DNA of 64,000 bases from Mycolicibacterium goodii (GCF_022370755.2 NZ_CP092364.2:62001-126000), one strand, 5' to 3'. Positions 1-9,347 are shown, counted from the first letter of the stretch. Notes: a model not told the origin generated them from the letters alone. Program-made: numbers and translations.

Positions 1-1
1 G

Positions 2-517
2 CTCGCGCGCAGCAAGGACGGTCTCGGCCGGACGCTCGACACGCTGCCTGCCGCGCTCAAGGTGCTCGACGACAACCGCGCCAACATCGTCGAGGCGTTC
101 ACCGCCCTGCGCGGATTCGCCGAGGTGGCCTCACGCATCCTGTCGCAGACCAAGACCGATTTCGCGGCCGACCTCAAGGACCTGTACCCGGTGGTCAAGG
201 CCTTGAACGACAACGCCGACGACTTCATCAAGGATCTGGAATTCCTGCCCACGTTCCCGTTCCACTACAAGTACCTGCGCAACGCGGTGCGCGGCGACTA
301 CCTGAACGTCTTCGTGACCTTCGACCTGACACTGCGAAGATTCGGTGAATCGATGTTCACCACGTCCGGTTTCGACCCGAACATGAAGCACCTCAACGAG
401 GTGATCAACCCGCCCGACTTCCTTACCGGGGCCATGGCCAACCTGTCCGGACAGGCCGCTGACCCGTTCAAGATCCCGCCGGGGACCGCGACGCAGCATG
501 AGGAGATGCCGAAATGA
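2..517 (+). CDS. mce4E: Mce-family protein, C-terminal part (Mce4E-like), truncated by window edge
   Basis: The window opens inside this frame, so only about the last 171 residues are seen. Mce proteins are substrate-binding subunits of ATP-dependent lipid importers in the mycobacterial envelope, and Mce4 imports cholesterol. The visible part is the alpha-helical region of Mce family proteins that follows the MlaD-like domain, which is off the edge. The stop overlaps the next mce gene by ATGA at 514-517, showing translational coupling. The identity as mce4E (the lipoprotein member, LprN in M. tuberculosis) is inferred from position just before mce4F and two Mce-associated genes ahead of otsA; the lipobox itself is outside the window. 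Confidence 0.8.
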   Translation, partial: LARSKDGLGRTLDTLPAALKVLDDNRANIVEAFTALRGFAEVASRILSQTKTDFAADLKDLYPVVKALNDNADDFIKDLEFLPTFPFHYKYLRNAVRGDYLNVFVTFDLTLRRFGESMFTTSGFDPNMKHLNEVINPPDFLTGAMANLSGQAADPFKIPPGTATQHEEMPK

Positions 518-2211
518 TCGACCGGCTCACTCGTATGCAGTTGACGATCTTCGGGATCGTCACGGTGCTCACCGTCGGTGCGATCTCGCTGTTCTACCTG
601 CAGCTGCCCGCCGCAGTGGGAATCGGCACCTATCACGTCAACGCCAACTTCGTCGCGGGCGGCGGCATCTATCCGAACGCCAACGTCACCTACCGCGGTG
701 TCACGGTCGGCCGGGTGGAGTCGGTTGGCCTGGCACCTGACGGTGTGGTGGCCAGGATGCGGCTCAACAGCAACACGTCCATCCCCGAGAACGTCACTGC
801 GACGGTGAAGAGCGTGTCGGCGGTCGGCGAGCAGTACATCGACCTGGTGCCACCCGAGGACTCGACGGCTCCGAAGCTGCGCAACGGCGCCACCATCTCG
901 CAGCAGAACACCAGGGTTGGACAGGACATCGCCGGGCTGCTCGCGGAAGCCGACAGCCTGGTGAGCAGCGTCAGCAACACTCGCCTGCAGGATCTGCTGC
1001 GCGAGACGTTCAAGGCGTTCAACGGTTCGGGCCCCGAGCTCGCGCGACTCATCGAGTCGTCACGGTTGCTGGTCGACGAGGCCAACGCCAACTTCCCGCA
1101 GACATCGCAGCTCATCGACCAGGCCGGACCTTTCCTGGAAGCGCAGCTGCGCAGCGGTGACGACATCCGCTCGCTCGCCGACGGGCTCGCGCGGCTGACC
1201 GGTGAGGTCAACAGGGCCGATCCGCAGCTGCGGACGACGCTCAAGACGGTGCCGGGCACCACCGACGCGGCCAACACGGCCTTCACCGGTATCCGTCCGA
1301 CGTTCCCGATCCTGGCCGCCAACCTCGCCAACTTCGGACGCATCGGCGTCATCTACAGCAAGTCGATCGAGCAGGCGCTGGTGATCTTCCCCGCGCTGAT
1401 GGCGGCGCTGAACACCGTCGCCGGCGGCGTCCCGGCGGACGAGGGTGGCAAGCTCGACTTCAAGATCGACCTCGGTGATCCGCCGCCGTGTTCGGTGGGC
1501 TTTTTGCCCGCGACCGAGACCCGCTCACCGGCCGACCTGACGCTGCGCGAGCTTCCGACCGACCTGTACTGCAAGACCGCGCAGAACGATCCATCCGTTG
1601 TGCGCGGTGCGCGCAACTACCCGTGTCAGGAGTTCCCCGGCAAGCGCGCTCCCACGATTCAGCTGTGTCGCGACCCGAACGGCTATGTGCCGATCGGCAG
1701 CAATCCGTGGCGCGGGCCGCCGGTGCCGTACGGCACACCCATCGAGGACGGCCGCAACATCCTGCCGCCCAACAAGTTCCCGATGATCCCGCCGCAGGTG
1801 GACCCGGACCCGGGCCCGCCGGTGGTGCAGCTGCCGCCCGGTGTCGAGCCGGGCCCCGGACCCGCGCCGCACGCGCCGTTCCCGCTGCCGGTGCCGCCGA
1901 ACACGCAGGGGCCGCAGCCTCCGCCGTGGCCGTACTACGCGCCACCGGACCAGATCGTGCCGCCGTACGGCCGGACGCCACCGCCGCCCCCTGCGGGCGC
2001 CCCGGCACCGCCGCAGGCACCGCCCGCGCCGGACGGTTCCCTGCCGGCCGAAGCCCCGCTGGCCGGCCCGCCGGGAATCGGCACCTACGATCAGCACAGT
2101 GGGGTCTTCGCGGATGCCGACGGAGGCACCGGTGTGTACGCGTCGGGTGCCGACAAGCTGGCGCCTGCGGAGACCTGGGTAGACCTGATGCTGGATCCTA
2201 GGCAGGCTTGA
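514..2211 (+). CDS. mce4F: Mce-family protein Mce4F
   Basis: This is the last Mce subunit of the Mce4 sterol importer. The 565-residue protein has an N-terminal membrane segment at about residues 10-30, then an MlaD/Mce domain (about 37-115, with the GIYPNANVTYRGVTVGRV signature) and a helical region to about residue 300. A long tail extremely rich in Pro (about 390-515) follows. The start at 514 overlaps the preceding stop (ATGA), and the stop overlaps the next ATG. Order mceE-mceF-mas-mas-otsA matches the M. tuberculosis mce4 end. The family and locus type are secure from sequence; the cholesterol role is known for Mce4 and inferred here. Confidence 0.9.
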   Translation: MIDRLTRMQLTIFGIVTVLTVGAISLFYLQLPAAVGIGTYHVNANFVAGGGIYPNANVTYRGVTVGRVESVGLAPDGVVARMRLNSNTSIPENVTATVKSVSAVGEQYIDLVPPEDSTAPKLRNGATISQQNTRVGQDIAGLLAEADSLVSSVSNTRLQDLLRETFKAFNGSGPELARLIESSRLLVDEANANFPQTSQLIDQAGPFLEAQLRSGDDIRSLADGLARLTGEVNRADPQLRTTLKTVPGTTDAANTAFTGIRPTFPILAANLANFGRIGVIYSKSIEQALVIFPALMAALNTVAGGVPADEGGKLDFKIDLGDPPPCSVGFLPATETRSPADLTLRELPTDLYCKTAQNDPSVVRGARNYPCQEFPGKRAPTIQLCRDPNGYVPIGSNPWRGPPVPYGTPIEDGRNILPPNKFPMIPPQVDPDPGPPVVQLPPGVEPGPGPAPHAPFPLPVPPNTQGPQPPPWPYYAPPDQIVPPYGRTPPPPPAGAPAPPQAPPAPDGSLPAEAPLAGPPGIGTYDQHSGVFADADGGTGVYASGADKLAPAETWVDLMLDPRQA

Positions 2212-2903
2212 TGACCGACAGAACGGCCTTAGAGAGTTCGAGGCCGGTACGCCGCCGTGCGTCACGCCCGGCGGGCCCCGTGAGCAGTGCCGTGCTGGAC
2301 ACGACCGCCCCGGTGGCCGAGAGCCGGGTCGAGCCGGCGGCACCGGCGCCCAAGGTGAAACCGGTCAAGGTTCCGCCGCGGCGCAGACCGCACTCCAGGC
2401 TCGTGGCCATTTTCGCGGCTGCGGTGCTCGGTGTCGCGACGGCCGTGCTGGGCGGGCTGACGTATGTCCTGGTCGACCAGCAGCGCAGCTACGTGGCGGC
2501 CCAGGAACGCGATCAGCGTTTCGTCGACACCGCCAAGCAGACCGTGGTCAACATGTTCAGCTACACGCAGGACACGATCGACGAGAGCGTGAACCGTTTC
2601 GTCGACGGCACCAGCGGGCCGCTGCGCGACATGATGAGCCAGGGCAACAACGCCGAGAACCTCAAGGCGCTGTTCCGCGACACCAACGCGAGTTCTGAGG
2701 CCGTCGTCAACGCCGCGGCGCTGGAGAAGATCGACGAGGTCGCGAAGAACGCCTCGGTGCTGGTGTCGGTGTGGGTGACCGTGACCGACCTCGACGGGAT
2801 CAACGCGCCCACCCGCCCGTACCGGTTGCGGGTGATCGTGCACGAGGACGACAACGGCCACATGACCGGGTACGACCTGAAGTACCCCGACGGGGGCAAC
2901 TGA
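2211..2903 (+). CDS. Mce-associated membrane protein (first of two)
   Basis: A 230-residue protein with a basic, Pro/Ala-rich N-terminal cytoplasmic part of about 60 residues, one membrane segment (about 64-88) and an extracytoplasmic NTF2-like Mas domain. Mas/Mam proteins stabilise Mce transporter complexes. The ATG at 2211 overlaps the mce4F stop by one base; a TTG one codon earlier is possible but less likely. The stop overlaps the next start. It is the positional counterpart of Rv3493c in M. tuberculosis. Its role in Mce4 assembly is inferred from operon position and family. Confidence 0.85.
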   Translation: MTDRTALESSRPVRRRASRPAGPVSSAVLDTTAPVAESRVEPAAPAPKVKPVKVPPRRRPHSRLVAIFAAAVLGVATAVLGGLTYVLVDQQRSYVAAQERDQRFVDTAKQTVVNMFSYTQDTIDESVNRFVDGTSGPLRDMMSQGNNAENLKALFRDTNASSEAVVNAAALEKIDEVAKNASVLVSVWVTVTDLDGINAPTRPYRLRVIVHEDDNGHMTGYDLKYPDGGN

Positions 2904-3388
2904 TGCGCGCCAAGCTCGTCGGGACGCTGGTGGGTTTCCTGGCCGTCGCCTTCGTCGCGCTGTCGGCTGCGGGCGGCGCGATGTACTGGAACCGCGTGCT
3001 GCAACGGGCACAGGAGGCGACGGCCTCAGAGCTGCCGTCGCTGGCGTTCGAGCAGATCCCCAGAGTGTTCGGCTACGACTATCAGACCGTCGAACGCAGC
3101 CTCATGGAGACGTACCCGCTGTTGGCGCCCGGGTTCCGGCAGCAGTTCGAGGCGGACGCCCAGCAGAAGGTGATCCCGGAGGCACGCAAACGTCAACTGG
3201 TCGTGCAGATCAACATCGTCGGCGTGGGGGTCGAGGCCGCGCAGCGCGACAGCGGATCGGTGCTGGTGTACATGAACCGCACGGTCACCGACAAATCGCG
3301 GCAGCCCCTCTACGACGGCAGCCGGCTGCGCGTCGAGTACCGCAAGGTCGACGGCAAATGGCTGATCGACGCGATCGACGTGATCTAG
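2903..3388 (+). CDS. Mce-associated membrane protein (second of two)
   Basis: A 161-residue protein with a short cytoplasmic start, one membrane helix (about residues 5-27) and a single NTF2-like extracytoplasmic domain, shorter than its upstream partner. The ATG at 2903 shares a base with the previous TGA; an in-frame start further upstream at 2771 would lie deep inside the previous gene and is rejected. It is the positional counterpart of Rv3492c. Its TAG stop overlaps the otsA stop on the other strand through the shared tetranucleotide CTAG at 3385-3388, so the two operons converge with no terminator space. Confidence 0.85.
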   Translation: MRAKLVGTLVGFLAVAFVALSAAGGAMYWNRVLQRAQEATASELPSLAFEQIPRVFGYDYQTVERSLMETYPLLAPGFRQQFEADAQQKVIPEARKRQLVVQINIVGVGVEAAQRDSGSVLVYMNRTVTDKSRQPLYDGSRLRVEYRKVDGKWLIDAIDVI

Positions 3389-4866
3389 AAGGTTCCCGGT
3401 TCGGCCTCGGTGTGGCCGACCTCGCCGGCGGATGCCAGTGCGTCGAGGAATGAGCGGGCCCACCGGTCGACATCGTGCGCCAGCACCTGGCGGCGCAGCG
3501 CGCGCATCCGGCGCTTGCCCTCCTCGGGGTTCTGGTTGACAGCGGCCTCGATCTTGTCCTTGACGCCTTCCAGGTCGTGCGGATTGACCAGGTACGCCTG
3601 GCGGAGTTCGGCTGCCGCGCCGGTGAACTCGCTGAGCACCAACGCACCGCCGAGGTCGCTGCGGCACGCCACGTACTCCTTGGCCACCAGGTTCATGCCG
3701 TCCCGCAGCGGGGTCACGAGCATGACGTCGGCGGCGACGAAGAACGCGATCAGCTCCTCGCGGGGGACCGGCCGGTGGATGTAGTGCACGATCGGGTGCC
3801 CGACCTCGCCGTACTCCCCGTTGATGTGGCCGACCTGGCGTTCGATGTCCTCGCGCATCGCGATGTAACTCTCGACGCGTTCCCGGCTGGGCGTCGCCAG
3901 CTGCACCAGGACGGTGTCGTCACGCTTGATGCGCTTCTCTTCGAGCAGTTCGGACAGCGCCCGCAGCCGGACGTCGATGCCCTTGGTGTAGTCGAGGCGG
4001 TCGACCCCCAGCATGATCTTGCGGGGATTGCCCAGCTCGGCGCGGATCTGACGGGCCCGCTGCCGGATGGCGCGGTCACGCGCCTTGCCGTCCAGCTCGG
4101 CCGAGTCGATCGAGATGGGGAAGGCGCCGACCTTGACGGTCCGGAAGCCCACCTGTACCTCGCCGAACCGGGACCGCACACCGATGCTGGCGCGTGACGT
4201 GTTGGCGCCGACCAGCCGGCGGGACAGCACCAGGAAGTTCTGTGCGCCGCCGGGCAGGTGGAAACCCACCAGGTCGGCACCGAGGAGACCTTCGACGATC
4301 TCGGTACGCCACGGCATCTGCATGAACAGCTCGACCGGCGGGAAGGGGATGTGCAGGAAGAAGCCGATGGTGAGGTCGGGGCGGAGCATCCGGAGCATCT
4401 TGGGCACCAGCTGCAGCTGGTAGTCCTGAACCCACACCGTCGCGCCCTCGGCGGCGGCGCGCGCCGTCGCCTCGGCGAACCTGCGGTTCACCTCGACGTA
4501 GCGGTCCCACCATTCCCGGTGGTACTCGGGTTTGACGATCAGGTCGTGGTAGAGCGGCCACAGCGTCGCGTTGGAGAAACCCTCGTAGTACTTCGCGACA
4601 TCGTCGGCCGACAACCGCACCGGATGCAGTTGCATCCCGTCCTGGACGATCGGCTCTTCGTCACTGTCGGGAACCCCGGCCCAGCCGATCCAGGAGCCGC
4701 GGCGCTTGCGAAGCAGCGGCTCCAGCGCGGTGACAAGGCCGCCTGGACTCCGCTTCCATCGGGTGGTGCCGTCGGGTAGCCGCTCCAGATCGACCGGCAG
4801 CCGGTTGGCGACCACGACGAAGTCGGAGGTGCCGGAGATGGTTGCGCGGCCGGTCTCCGGAGACAT
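3385..4866 (-). CDS. otsA: alpha,alpha-trehalose-6-phosphate synthase (OtsA)
   Basis: OtsA is a GT20 glycosyltransferase that joins UDP- or ADP-glucose to glucose-6-phosphate to give trehalose-6-phosphate. Trehalose feeds mycolate transfer and stress protection. The 493-residue length is normal. Visible features are the N-terminal VVANRLPVD segment, the SPGGLVTAL loop, the QDYQLQLVP segment of the catalytic core, [11 protein letters not shown] near residue 290 and [16 protein letters not shown] near residue 390 for nucleotide-sugar binding. It directly follows a 54-codon gene (TAAATG junction), so the pair is probably co-transcribed leftward, and it converges with the mce4 operon. Confidence 0.95.
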   Translation of the reverse strand: MSPETGRATISGTSDFVVVANRLPVDLERLPDGTTRWKRSPGGLVTALEPLLRKRRGSWIGWAGVPDSDEEPIVQDGMQLHPVRLSADDVAKYYEGFSNATLWPLYHDLIVKPEYHREWWDRYVEVNRRFAEATARAAAEGATVWVQDYQLQLVPKMLRMLRPDLTIGFFLHIPFPPVELFMQMPWRTEIVEGLLGADLVGFHLPGGAQNFLVLSRRLVGANTSRASIGVRSRFGEVQVGFRTVKVGAFPISIDSAELDGKARDRAIRQRARQIRAELGNPRKIMLGVDRLDYTKGIDVRLRALSELLEEKRIKRDDTVLVQLATPSRERVESYIAMREDIERQVGHINGEYGEVGHPIVHYIHRPVPREELIAFFVAADVMLVTPLRDGMNLVAKEYVACRSDLGGALVLSEFTGAAAELRQAYLVNPHDLEGVKDKIEAAVNQNPEEGKRRMRALRRQVLAHDVDRWARSFLDALASAGEVGHTEAEPGTF

Positions 4867-5031
4867 TTAGACCTCTGTCTTCGACGGCCCAATACCGAGC
4901 ATCGAGAGGAACATCCGGCACTCGTCAGCGTCGGCCGCGTAGGTGGCCACCACGCGGCGCGCCTGGCTGGCGGTGTCGTCGGTCAACGGCTCCACGTCGC
5001 CGAGATCGGCGGGATCAGTTTTTGCAGGCAT
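4867..5031 (-). CDS. Small conserved hypothetical protein upstream of otsA
   Basis: A 54-residue acidic protein starting MPAKTDPADLGDVEPLTDD and ending GIGPSKTEV. Its TAA stop is immediately followed by the otsA ATG, so it is probably the first gene of a two-gene operon. A larger open frame runs further upstream to 5307, but it crosses the neighbouring secreted-protein gene and has poor composition. A protein of about this size sits in the equivalent place near M. tuberculosis otsA (Rv3489). The predicted fold is mostly helical with no recognised motif. Function unknown. Confidence 0.7.
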   Translation of the reverse strand: MPAKTDPADLGDVEPLTDDTASQARRVVATYAADADECRMFLSMLGIGPSKTEV

Positions 5032-5078
5032 ACGACAACTGTAGGCGACCGGGAAGACCCCGGTCGCCCCACCGCTGG

Positions 5079-5474
5079 TCAGCCGATCGAACCGTGGACC
5101 GTCGGGCTGCTGCCGACCGACGACTCCGGGGTCACGGCGGGGCCCTGCGACTGTGCTTCCTCGGCCAGGCCGATGCACTGACCCGTGTTGTTTCCGGTGC
5201 ACGGGATCGATCCGCCGCCACCGGGCAGGTTCACCGCGGGCAGATTCGGGTTGCCGGCGATCGGGCTGAAAGCGCCACCCGAGTTCGGGACGGTGTGCGG
5301 CACGCACACACCGGTGTACAGATCTTCTTCCTCACCACTCGGGCACGCCGCGGTGGGCATCGACGAATCGGGAACGGCGAACACGGTGATCGCCGGAGCG
5401 GCGGCCGCAGCGACCACAAATCCGCCGGCAAGGATCAGTCGTCGCAATGAGTACGGGAAGGTCGCCATCGTCAC
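5079..5474 (-). CDS. Small secreted cysteine-motif protein, paralogue 1 of 3
   Basis: A 131-residue exported protein. The N-terminus has a basic stretch and a hydrophobic segment (about residues 12-33) typical of a Sec signal. The mature part carries CPSGEEEDLYTGVCVPHTVPNS, then a Pro/Gly-rich stretch, then IPCTGNNTGQCIGLAEE. These four cysteines and the CxxGExED and IPCTG signatures recur in the next two genes. Related mycobacterial proteins are sometimes labelled intersectin-EH binding protein Ibp1, but I know of no demonstrated role. An ATG two codons downstream is an alternative start. Confidence 0.8.
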   Translation of the reverse strand: MTMATFPYSLRRLILAGGFVVAAAAAPAITVFAVPDSSMPTAACPSGEEEDLYTGVCVPHTVPNSGGAFSPIAGNPNLPAVNLPGGGGSIPCTGNNTGQCIGLAEEAQSQGPAVTPESSVGSSPTVHGSIG

Positions 5475-5591
5475 GCTTTCTGTAGTTGTCTGACTGTGTC
5501 GTCGCTGAGGATTCTAAGGAAGCTGGGAAAAATCTGCATCAGTTCTTCGAGCAGCCTGAATCCGGTGGTACGTGCCAGGTCAAGGGGCTGG

Positions 5592-5918
5592 TCAAGGGCT
5601 CGCGCTGATCGTCGACCGCGGAACCGCCATCGGACCCTCGGCCGCGTCCTCCTCGGCCAGGCCGATGCACTCACCTGCGTTGTGGCCGGTGCACGGAATG
5701 GCGCCGCCACCGCCGGGGAGGTTCACCGCGGGCAGGTCCGGGTTGCCGGGAATCCCGCCGAACGGTGAGTTGGGCACCAGGAACGGGGTGCACACCATCG
5801 TGTAGGTGTCTTCTTCTTCCCCGTTGTGGCACGCCGCCGACGCGGTCGGTGCGGGGCTGAGGGCGAGCGCTGCCACGCCCAGGGCGCCGGCTGCCGCAGC
5901 AAAGACAGTGCGAATCAC
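5592..5918 (-). CDS. Small secreted cysteine-motif protein, paralogue 2 of 3
   Basis: A 108-residue protein with a clear signal peptide (hydrophobic residues about 5-26, likely cleavage after SAA). The short mature part has CHNGEEEDTYTMVCTPF, VPNS, and IPCTGHNAGECIGLAEED, matching its neighbours on either side. It is the most compact copy: the linker is short and the C-terminal SSVGSSPTV segment of the other two is degenerate. The same-strand tandem order and 70-120-base spacers suggest local duplication. Function unknown; extracellular or cell-wall location is inferred. Confidence 0.8.
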   Translation of the reverse strand: MIRTVFAAAAGALGVAALALSPAPTASAACHNGEEEDTYTMVCTPFLVPNSPFGGIPGNPDLPAVNLPGGGGAIPCTGHNAGECIGLAEEDAAEGPMAVPRSTISASP

Positions 5919-5993
5919 CCCAGCAGTTTATGGCCGCCGTGGGCGAAATCGGGCTGTATCGGGATCAGCCCGCGTATGTGATCTGTGTCGGTG

Positions 5994-6359
5994 TCAGTTC
6001 GTGTGGCCGGTGACCGTAGGGCTGCTGCCGACCGACGACCGCGGGACGACGGCCGGACCCTGTGCCTGCTGCTCCTCGGCCAGGCCGATGCACTGGCCGG
6101 TGTTGGCGCCGGTGCACGGGATGCCGTCGATCTGCGGCAACTGGTTGGGGGCCGAGGCGAACGTGGGCGAGTTGGGCACCAGGTCGGGCACGCACTGGGT
6201 GGTGTAGGTGTCCTCGGTCTCGCCGTTGGGGCATGCCGCCAGCGCCGATGTGGGTGCGGACAGCGCGGAGATCACCGGTGCGGCGGCAACTGCGGCGGCC
6301 GCGCACGCCATCCCGACGGCAAGCGGCAGCCGACGGGCCGTGAACTGGGAGATGGTCAT
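5994..6359 (-). CDS. Small secreted cysteine-motif protein, paralogue 3 of 3
   Basis: A 121-residue exported protein with an N-terminal RR pair (ARRLPLAVG) before the hydrophobic signal core. It carries CPNGETEDTYTTQCVPD, VPNSP, IPCTGANTGQCIGLAEE and a C-terminal SSVGSSPTVTGH segment shared with paralogue 1. It is the first gene of the leftward trio and would be read from a promoter in the 6360-6624 gap. Like its paralogues it has four cysteines, probably two disulphides, and no enzyme motif. Function unknown. Confidence 0.8.
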   Translation of the reverse strand: MTISQFTARRLPLAVGMACAAAAVAAAPVISALSAPTSALAACPNGETEDTYTTQCVPDLVPNSPTFASAPNQLPQIDGIPCTGANTGQCIGLAEEQQAQGPAVVPRSSVGSSPTVTGHTN

Positions 6360-6624
6360 TTCGCGTGCCCTTTTCTGAAGTGGCCGATATGTTTGCTGTC
6401 GACAGCCATCTGGTGGGAGACCTGAACCATCAGCGGTGTCACTCGACGTACGACATCATACGCGCCACAACGGAAACACGCTCCACGTCAAATGTGCTGC
6501 GCGGTGTGTAGGTTTCGGCTGTGACCATTCTGAACAGTTGCTGTGATCCCGGTGTGAGGCAGCTGGTGCGATACACGTATGGTGCCTTTTGTTAAGTGCC
6601 TATCTGCTGATGAGGTGGTTCGAC
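6360..6624. other. Divergent intergenic region between secreted trio and crotonase gene
   Basis: This 265-base gap separates two divergent genes and must hold promoters for both. The right end has GAGGTGG just before the ATG at 6625, a plausible ribosome binding site. A near-palindromic ATACACGTAT lies at 6571-6580, about 45 bases before the crotonase start, and could be a regulator site. I see no coding potential and no clear terminator. Confidence 0.4.
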
Positions 6625-7542
6625 ATGACCCGTTCCGACGACGCGGGCGGCCAGGGCCGCCAGGTCGAGTACGAGACGCTCGACGACGGGCGGATCGCCC
6701 GCATCTGGCTCAACCGGCCGGACGCGCAGAATGCGCAGTCACGCACGCTGTTGGTGCAACTCGACGAGGCGTTCGGGCGTGCCGAGGCCGACGACACGGT
6801 GCGGGTGGTCATCCTGGCCGCACGCGGCAAGAACTTCTCCGCCGGCCACGACCTGGGTTCGGAGGAGGCACTCGCCGAGCGCCAACCCGGTCCGGGACAG
6901 CATCCGACGTTCAAGGGTTACGGAGCCACGGCCACGGGCGTCGTCGAGCGCACCTACCGGCAGGAGTGGCATTTCTACTTCGAGAACACCAAGCGCTGGC
7001 GCGACCTGCGCAAGATCACCATCGCCCAGGTGCAGGGCAACGCGATCTCGGCGGCGCTGATGCTCATCTGGGCGTGCGATCTGATCGTGGCGGCGGACGA
7101 CGCCAAGTTCAGCGACGTGGTCGGCGTGCGGATGGGCATGCCCGGCGTCGAGTACTACGCGCACCCTTGGGAGTTCGGCCCGCGCAAGGCGAAAGAGCTG
7201 TTGCTGACCGGTGATTCGATCGATGCCGACGAGGCCCACCGGTTGGGCATGGTGTCGAAGGTGTTCCCCCGGGCCGAACTCGAGGACAAGACCCTCGAGT
7301 TCGCGCGCCGGATCGCCGAGCGACCCACGATGGCCGCGCTGCTGGTGAAGGACTCGGTGAACGCCGCGAGCGACGCCATGGGTTTCGCCGAGGCGCTGCA
7401 GCACGCGTTCCACATCCACGAACTCGGGCATGCGCACTGGGCCGCCGCCAACGAGAACCGGTGGCCGGTCGGCATGCCGCCGGATGTCCCGGATTGGCGC
7501 ACATTGGGGGCTCCCAAACCCGCCCGACGTGATACACCTTGA
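6625..7542 (+). CDS. Enoyl-CoA hydratase/isomerase family protein (crotonase fold)
   Basis: A 305-residue crotonase-superfamily protein acting on acyl-CoA thioesters. The oxyanion-hole segment RGKNFSAGHDLG lies at about residues 66-77 and the second crotonase segment QVQGNAISAALMLIWACDLI at about 130-150. An insertion of about 45 residues between them (PTFKGYG through HFYFENTKRW) makes it longer than ordinary hydratases. I could not assign the usual catalytic glutamate pair with confidence. The ATG at 6625 has a good GAGG site; upstream in-frame starts at 6589 and 6610 lack one. It is followed 33 bases later by an SDR gene on the same strand, consistent with a small acyl-CoA or alcohol-oxidising unit. 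Confidence 0.85.
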   Translation: MTRSDDAGGQGRQVEYETLDDGRIARIWLNRPDAQNAQSRTLLVQLDEAFGRAEADDTVRVVILAARGKNFSAGHDLGSEEALAERQPGPGQHPTFKGYGATATGVVERTYRQEWHFYFENTKRWRDLRKITIAQVQGNAISAALMLIWACDLIVAADDAKFSDVVGVRMGMPGVEYYAHPWEFGPRKAKELLLTGDSIDADEAHRLGMVSKVFPRAELEDKTLEFARRIAERPTMAALLVKDSVNAASDAMGFAEALQHAFHIHELGHAHWAAANENRWPVGMPPDVPDWRTLGAPKPARRDTP

Positions 7543-7575
7543 CGCAGAGCCATTTCGGGAGTGAGGGGCGCCGCA

Positions 7576-8412
7576 GTGCAACTGTCGTTGGCGGAACGTA
7601 CATACCTGGTGACCGGAGGCGGGAGCGGGATCGGCAAAGGTGCTGCAGCGGCGATCGTGTCCGCGGGCGGCAATGTCATGCTGATCGGCCGCAACGCCGA
7701 CAAGCTCAGTGCGGCCGCCGACGAGGTCGGTGCGCTCAGGGCAGGTTCGGTGCGCTACGAACCTGCCGACGTGACCGACGAGGACGAGGTGAGCCGTGCC
7801 GTCGCCGCCGCGACCGCGTGGCATGGGCGCCTGCACGGCGTCGTGCACAGTGCGGGTGGCTCGCAGACCATCGGGCCGATCACCCAGATCGACTCCGAAT
7901 CGTGGCGGCAGACCATCGATCTGAACATCAACGGCACGATGTACCTGCTCAAGCACGCCGGCCGCGAAATGGTGCGCGGCGGCGGGGGATCGTTCGTCGG
8001 GATCTCGTCGATCGCGTCGAGCAACATCCACCGCTGGTTCGGCGCCTACGGTGTCAGCAAGGCCGCACTGGACCACCTGCTGATGCTCGCGGCCGATGAA
8101 CTCGGCCCATCCTGGGTGCGGGTCAACAGCATCCGGCCGGGTCTGACCCGTACCGAGATGGTCGAACCGATCCTGGGCGTCCCTGCGGTCACCGACGATT
8201 ACGCGGCGTGCACCCCGCTGCCGCGGTTCGGTGAGGTGGACGATGTCGCGAACCTCGCGGTGTTCCTGCTCAGCGACGCCTCGAGCTGGATCACCGGTCA
8301 GGCCATCAACGTCGACGGCGGACACGGGCTGCGCCGCGGCCCCGACATCTCCGGCATGCTCGAGCCGCTGTTCGGTGCCGACGGCCTGCGCGGTGTCGTC
8401 GCCGACGGCTGA
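7576..8412 (+). CDS. Short-chain dehydrogenase/reductase
   Basis: A classical SDR of about 278 residues using NAD(P)(H). Visible are the cofactor loop TGGGSGIG near the N-terminus, NING, the serine segment GISSIAS, the catalytic YGVSK, and the C-terminal SSWITGQAINVDGG. A C-terminal extension of about 25 residues (GPDISGMLEPLFGADG onward) follows the usual family end. GTG at 7576 is preferred because GAGGGG lies eight bases upstream; GTG at 7561 is possible. It probably shares an operon with the upstream crotonase and converges with the next gene. Substrate unknown. Confidence 0.85.
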   Translation: MQLSLAERTYLVTGGGSGIGKGAAAAIVSAGGNVMLIGRNADKLSAAADEVGALRAGSVRYEPADVTDEDEVSRAVAAATAWHGRLHGVVHSAGGSQTIGPITQIDSESWRQTIDLNINGTMYLLKHAGREMVRGGGGSFVGISSIASSNIHRWFGAYGVSKAALDHLLMLAADELGPSWVRVNSIRPGLTRTEMVEPILGVPAVTDDYAACTPLPRFGEVDDVANLAVFLLSDASSWITGQAINVDGGHGLRRGPDISGMLEPLFGADGLRGVVADG

Positions 8413-8415
8413 CGT

Positions 8416-9315
8416 TCACGCGGGGTGCGGTGCACCGGCCTCCCACGCGCTGAGCGCGCCGAGCGCCGACCAGTCCAGTTCGCCGCCGCCGGTGGCCAGC
8501 AGCGTCAGGAACCGATCGCGCAGCAGGCTCGCGATCGGCATCGGCACCGCGAGATCCTCGCCCGCGGCGAGCGCCAGTTTGACGTCCTTGAGGCCCAACG
8601 GCGCGGCGAAACCGGGCGGGGTGAACTGTTCGCGCACCAGCAGCCCGCCGTAGGTGCGGTACACCGGTGCGTCGAACAGCGTGGACGTCAGCACCTCCAG
8701 GTACTGCTGTTTGTCGACGCCGGCCTTGCCCACGAGAGCCATTGCCTCTCCGAGTGATTCGATCACCGAGGCGATCAGGAAGTTGCCGCTGATCTTCACG
8801 AGGCTCGCCGCACTCGGGTCATCGGAGACGACGAACGTGCGCTGCCCGATCGCGTCGAACACCGGCGTGACCGTCTGCACGGCATCGGGCGCGCCTGCGG
8901 CCACGACGAACAGCTTGGCCGCGGCCGCCGCCTCGGGACGTCCGAACACCGGTGCACTGACGAAACCGTTGCGGGCCTCGGCGTGGGCCGCGGTGAGCCG
9001 CCTCGCGAGGTCGACACTGATGGTCGACGACGAGACATGGATCGCGTCGGCGGGCATCGCCGCCACCAGACCCGCGGCCGGATCGGCCCCGCCGAACGCG
9101 ACCGCCTCGACGGCCCTGTCGTCGGCCAGCATCGTGACCACGACATCGGCCTGCGCGGCGTCACGCACCGATGCGGCGGCGGTCGCGCCCTGTTCGGCCA
9201 GTGCGGCCACCTTTTCCGGTGACCGGTTGTACGCCACGACCTCGTGCCCCGCCTTGAGCAGGTTGGCGGCCATCGCCGCGCCCATGTTGCCCAGCCCGAT
9301 GAATCCGATTCTCAT
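8416..9315 (-). CDS. NAD(P)-dependent 3-hydroxyacid dehydrogenase-like oxidoreductase (HIBADH family)
   Basis: A 299-residue beta-hydroxyacid dehydrogenase. The N-terminal Rossmann motif is GFIGLGNMGAAMAANLL. The substrate segment around HVSSSTIS is at about residues 92-100, and the catalytic-lysine segment KISGNFLIASVIE is at about 168-180. The C-terminal half is all-helical as in the family. It lies 32 bases after the last gene of the molybdenum hydroxylase operon on the same strand, so it may be its last gene. The substrate could be a 2- or 3-hydroxyacid or semialdehyde; I cannot tell from sequence. Confidence 0.85.
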   Translation of the reverse strand: MRIGFIGLGNMGAAMAANLLKAGHEVVAYNRSPEKVAALAEQGATAAASVRDAAQADVVVTMLADDRAVEAVAFGGADPAAGLVAAMPADAIHVSSSTISVDLARRLTAAHAEARNGFVSAPVFGRPEAAAAAKLFVVAAGAPDAVQTVTPVFDAIGQRTFVVSDDPSAASLVKISGNFLIASVIESLGEAMALVGKAGVDKQQYLEVLTSTLFDAPVYRTYGGLLVREQFTPPGFAAPLGLKDVKLALAAGEDLAVPMPIASLLRDRFLTLLATGGGELDWSALGALSAWEAGAPHPA

Positions 9316-9347
9316 CGTTTTACTGTCACCGCTTCGGCGCGGCGGCG

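Noticed and set aside
6520..6545. KstR-type steroid regulator site before the crotonase gene
   Set aside because: GAACAGTTG resembles the AAC-NN-GTT core, but the half-sites are one base apart instead of two, so the known consensus is not met.
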